This document shows positions 61,158 through 64,000 of a DNA stretch of 64,000 bases, piece after piece (position 1 is the stretch's first letter; each line of letters begins with the position of its first letter). A model generated the notes under the pieces. It was not told the origin of the DNA. It made no database searches and saw nothing but the letters and a program-made list of their open reading frames with translations. Source of the stretch: Spirochaetae bacterium HGW-Spirochaetae-3 (lineage in GTDB: Bacteria > Spirochaetota > Spirochaetia > Treponematales > UBA12059); contig PGXV01000001.1 of assembly GCA_002839315.1 (NCBI GenBank), positions 186,001 through 250,000 of the forward strand, given 5' to 3'. The position numbers and the translations under genes are program-made.

Positions 61158-61876
61158 AGGGAACATTGACCATAGCGAAGCGGGAGATAGCGGCGTATTT
61201 CAACTCGCCGGTAGCGTATATCTTCATCGTCGCGTTCCTGCTCTCCTGCGGGACGCTGTTCTTCTTCGTCGGGAACTTCTTCGCCGCCGGACAGGCGACG
61301 ATGCGCGGTTACTTCTCTCTGATGCCGTTCGTGCTATCGGTGCTGGCGCCCGCGCTGACGATGAGGCTCTGGGCCGAGGAGAGGCGGCAGGGGACCTATG
61401 AACTCCTCCTGACGATGCCGTTCCGCGACGTAGAGCTCGTCGTCGGCAAGTACGTCGCGACTATGGCCGTCATAGCGACGACCCTCGCGCTCAGCCTGCC
61501 GGTGCCCCTGCTCTCGGCGCTCTTCGGCCGCTTCGACGTGGGCACGATAGTCGCCGAGTACTGCGGGGCTCTCCTGATGGCGTCGGCGGCCGTCGCGATC
61601 GGGCAGGCCGTCTCGGGCGCTTCCAGGAACCAGATCAGCGCCTTCATGCTAACCGTGCTCGTACTGCTCGCGCTCAGCCTCCTTTCGCGCGCCACGTCAT
61701 GGTTGGATCTGCCCGCGTGGATAGCCGGGCTCGTCAACTGGGTATCCCTCTCGTACCATTTCTCGTCGTTCTCCAAGGGCGTCATCGATACCAGGGATAT
61801 CGCGTACTTCGCGATCCTGACCGCCGGCGGCCTGTACGCTACGACGCGGCTCTTGTCCGCGGGCAAGTGGAGGTGA
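61154..61876 (+). CDS. ABC-2 type permease (GldF-like)
   Basis: The 240-residue membrane protein has six predicted TM helices and the typical start TIAKREIAAYFNSPVAYIFI, plus RLWAEERRQGTYELLLTMP at the coupling region, as in GldF/NosY permeases. It overlaps the ATPase by four bases and stops eight bases before the next gene. It forms the channel for the ABC unit. Substrate unknown. Confidence 0.9.
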   Translation: MKGTLTIAKREIAAYFNSPVAYIFIVAFLLSCGTLFFFVGNFFAAGQATMRGYFSLMPFVLSVLAPALTMRLWAEERRQGTYELLLTMPFRDVELVVGKYVATMAVIATTLALSLPVPLLSALFGRFDVGTIVAEYCGALLMASAAVAIGQAVSGASRNQISAFMLTVLVLLALSLLSRATSWLDLPAWIAGLVNWVSLSYHFSSFSKGVIDTRDIAYFAILTAGGLYATTRLLSAGKWR

Positions 61877-61883
61877 GGCCGTG

Positions 61884-63497
61884 ATGCACGAACAGAGAAA
61901 ACGGGAGCGCGTCCTCTCTTCGCTGGCGCTCGCCGGCCTCGTCCTCGCGGCCGTCGCGTCGACGCTATACTCTGCGAGGCTCGACCTGACGTCGGCGCGT
62001 ATCTTCACACTGTCGAAAGCGGCCAGGGGCCTGCACGCGGAGATACCGGAAAACGTCAGGATCAGCTATTTCGTATCGAAGAGCCTGGCGGATAGGCATC
62101 CGGGGCCTGGAGCCATCGAGGATTTCCTGCGCGAGCTCGAAGCGGCCAACGAAGGCAAGGTACGGGTGCGTATCGTCGACCCGGGCAAGGACGGATCCGA
62201 GGCGGAGGGCTTCGGAATAGCCGCCCAGCAGATGCAGGTCGTGGAGCGATCCGAGCAGCGTATCGCCCTGGTCTATACGGGCATCGTCGTAGAATACCTC
62301 GGACGGCACGAGACTATCCCGGCGATACTGTCCACCGAGACCCTCGAGTACGAGCTGGTCAAGGCGATCCGGGCCGTCGTGTCCGACGCGCATACCGTCG
62401 CGGGGCTGCTCGTCGGCGATGCGGACAAATCGCTGTCAGTAGACTACCGAACCCTCTCCGGAACCCTCGCGAGAGCGGGGTACGAGCCGCGCGAGATACG
62501 CAGGGGAGAGCCTATAGACGACGACGTGGACCTCCTGTTCGTGCTCGGGAACGCCGCCATGGACCGGTACGACGCCGCCTACGTAGACGCCTTCCTGATG
62601 CGCGGAGGCAGGGTCTTCTTCGCGGTCAAGGGCGTGGACATCGATCCCGAATACGGCCTCGTGGCCAGGCCCGTGGCGGAAGGCGGCCTGTTGTCGGCTC
62701 TCTCGGCTTACGGCTTCGACGTGAGGCGGCAGCTCGTGCTCGATCAATCGAACCTGACGGTACCGTTCCAGACTCAGACGAGCTCGGGAGCGTCCCGTAT
62801 ACAGTACGTCCGCTATCCCCATTGGGTAGCCGTGGACCCGCGTAACGTAGACCCCGAGAACCCGATGACCGCGCGGTTCGCTGGCCTCGACCTCTACTGG
62901 CCGAGCCCTATCGCGCTACGTCCCGTTGCGGGCGCGTCGTACGCGGAATTGGCCAGGTCCACGCCGAGAGCCTGGTTGCAGACCGCCGATTTCGCCGCCG
63001 GGCCGGACGACCAGTCGTTGTACGCCCTGGAGAGGGACGAGACGACGGGACAGTACCTGCTCGCGGCCGCGGCGAGCGGGTCGTTCCCGAGCGCCTTCTC
63101 TGCCGGCGACATGCCGATCAGGGACGGGGCTCCGACGGTTCCCGCGCCGCCGTCCGCGAAATCGGCCGATACGCGCATAGTCGTCGTCTCGGCGGCGGAC
63201 TTCGTCACGGACCTGATGACGATGAGCGATTCGGGCTTCAACGCGTCGTTCGCGCTGTCGGCCGCGGATTGGCTCTCGTCCAGGGACGACCTGATCGCGA
63301 TACGGACCAGGGCGGTAGCCGATGCGAGGTTGAACAGGATACGTGACGAGGGCCTCAGGGAATTCCTCGTCGCGCTCGTCTATGCGGTCTGCCTCGGGAT
63401 CGTGCCCCTCGGCGTAGTAGCCTACGGGCTGGCGCGCTCCGCCGGGCGCGCGCGCGTAGAGCGCGAGTCGCGGGCGGAACGGGGAGGCGAGGCATGA
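61884..63497 (+). CDS. GldG-like ABC-associated periplasmic protein
   Basis: The protein (537 aa) has an N-terminal TM anchor (LALAGLVLAAVASTLY), then the GldG signature LDLTSARIFTLSKAARGL and an ABC-type 'uncharacterized auxiliary' domain (VRISYFVSKSL, LSTETLEYELVKAIR). A C-terminal TM (LREFLVALVYAVCLGIVPLGVVAYGLA) ends it. It probably sits in the periplasm over the permease. I use the ATG at 61884; a GTG one codon earlier is possible. The stop overlaps the next gene. Confidence 0.85.
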   Translation: MHEQRKRERVLSSLALAGLVLAAVASTLYSARLDLTSARIFTLSKAARGLHAEIPENVRISYFVSKSLADRHPGPGAIEDFLRELEAANEGKVRVRIVDPGKDGSEAEGFGIAAQQMQVVERSEQRIALVYTGIVVEYLGRHETIPAILSTETLEYELVKAIRAVVSDAHTVAGLLVGDADKSLSVDYRTLSGTLARAGYEPREIRRGEPIDDDVDLLFVLGNAAMDRYDAAYVDAFLMRGGRVFFAVKGVDIDPEYGLVARPVAEGGLLSALSAYGFDVRRQLVLDQSNLTVPFQTQTSSGASRIQYVRYPHWVAVDPRNVDPENPMTARFAGLDLYWPSPIALRPVAGASYAELARSTPRAWLQTADFAAGPDDQSLYALERDETTGQYLLAAAASGSFPSAFSAGDMPIRDGAPTVPAPPSAKSADTRIVVVSAADFVTDLMTMSDSGFNASFALSAADWLSSRDDLIAIRTRAVADARLNRIRDEGLREFLVALVYAVCLGIVPLGVVAYGLARSAGRARVERESRAERGGEA

Positions 63498-64000
63498 TGG
63501 GCTACAGGGACAAGGTTCGCGTGTCGGTCGGCGTCGACGTGGCGCTCGCCCTGCTTATAGCGCTGGGACTCGTCTTCTCGCCCCGTTCCGCCGATTCCCG
63601 CTCTAACAGGAGGGATCTCCTCGCCGACGCGGCGTCTGTTCGGACCATCGCCATACGGGGAACTGAAGACGTAGAGATGTCGCGTACGGACGACGGTTGG
63701 GCGATGCTGTCGCCGGACGGGGCGCTGCCGGCAGACGGCTCGAGGGTGGAGGCGTTCCTCAAGGCGGTAGACTCCGTGGCGAGCATGGAGCGAGTCGCCT
63801 CGGACGCGTCCTCCCTGGCGGAGTTGGGTCTGGGTTCCGGCCGCGGCAGACGCGTGACGCTATCCGGCGATAAGGGCGCCAGCCTCTGCGATTTTACGCT
63901 CGGCGACTACGCCGCGTCTCCGGGCGTCGTATATATAGCGCCTTACGGCGGTACGGCGGCGTATTCGGTATCGGCGGCGATGGCGTCCTACGTACTCGGC
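63494..64000 (+). CDS. DUF4340-like protein, 3'-truncated by the window edge
   Basis: The 169 visible residues start at an ATG overlapping the GldG stop (ATGATG). They have a TM helix (about 13-29), then strands resembling DUF4340 (DDGWAMLSPDGALPADGSRVEAFLKAVDSV, LAELGLGSGRGRRVTLSG). In many phyla a DUF4340 gene follows gldG in this cluster, which supports the call. Its end is beyond the window. Confidence 0.78.
   Translation, partial: MMGYRDKVRVSVGVDVALALLIALGLVFSPRSADSRSNRRDLLADAASVRTIAIRGTEDVEMSRTDDGWAMLSPDGALPADGSRVEAFLKAVDSVASMERVASDASSLAELGLGSGRGRRVTLSGDKGASLCDFTLGDYAASPGVVYIAPYGGTAAYSVSAAMASYVLG

Overview
The window reads as one high-GC stretch of a spirochaete chromosome, most likely from the Treponema side of the phylum. 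The strongest marker is cfpA (33843-35891), the cytoplasmic filament protein of treponemes. It sits beside a pyruvate,phosphate-dikinase-like gene, a VWA-domain gene and a pallilysin-like gene, an order I recall from T. pallidum around TP0746-TP0751. Relaxed lipoboxes and an ornithine-type cell wall hint (rocD, ddl and murE together) agree. No rRNA, tRNA, insertion sequence or CRISPR array was found, and no gene-free stretch exceeds about 210 bases.

Region 1 (1-24 kb) is the unusual part. After a DUF59-like gene and a small YegP-like gene comes one tightly coupled run on the plus strand: TPR lipoprotein, TolC-like outer-membrane factor, membrane-fusion protein, two paralogous lipoproteins with SbsA/Big_5-type Ig-like domains, two RND permeases, and a 3192-residue Sec-exported protein. 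Most junctions overlap by 1-20 bases. The giant protein has tryptophan-rich helical modules, hydrophobic hairpins, an HEGTH motif, an EF-hand loop and a C-terminal papain/C39-like Cys-His-Asp set. It is followed by an AT-rich, mosaic gene for a formylglycine-generating-enzyme-like protein. I read this as an RND/TolC envelope system physically tied to a giant, possibly toxin-like or surface, protein.

Region 2 (24-33.6 kb) is housekeeping: an aminotransferase, folD-folE2, a small membrane protein, miaB-lapA-SPOR, then a minus-strand VWA / DHH phosphoesterase / pallilysin-like operon. Region 3 (33.6-40.3 kb) is the cfpA filament locus with a downstream hypothetical gene and a PPDK-like enzyme whose ATP-binding half is altered. 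Region 4 (40.3-49.7 kb) holds a TPR protein, an orphan histidine kinase, an HD-domain protein, rocD, ddl, murE and a small beta-barrel outer-membrane protein. Region 5 (49.7-55.4 kb) is a minus-strand tetR - MMPL/RND - LolA-like - outer-membrane protein operon, probably a lipid or lipoprotein trafficking module. Region 6 (55.4-64 kb) has queD, an orphan D12-class adenine methylase, a DEAD-box helicase, rnz and the start of a Gld-type ABC cluster cut by the window edge.

A recurring regulatory pattern deserves attention. At least seven genes have a sigma70-like promoter whose -10 hexamer ends only 6-8 bases before the start codon, with no Shine-Dalgarno. These transcripts are predicted to be leaderless, while other genes in the same window carry clear AGGAGG sites.
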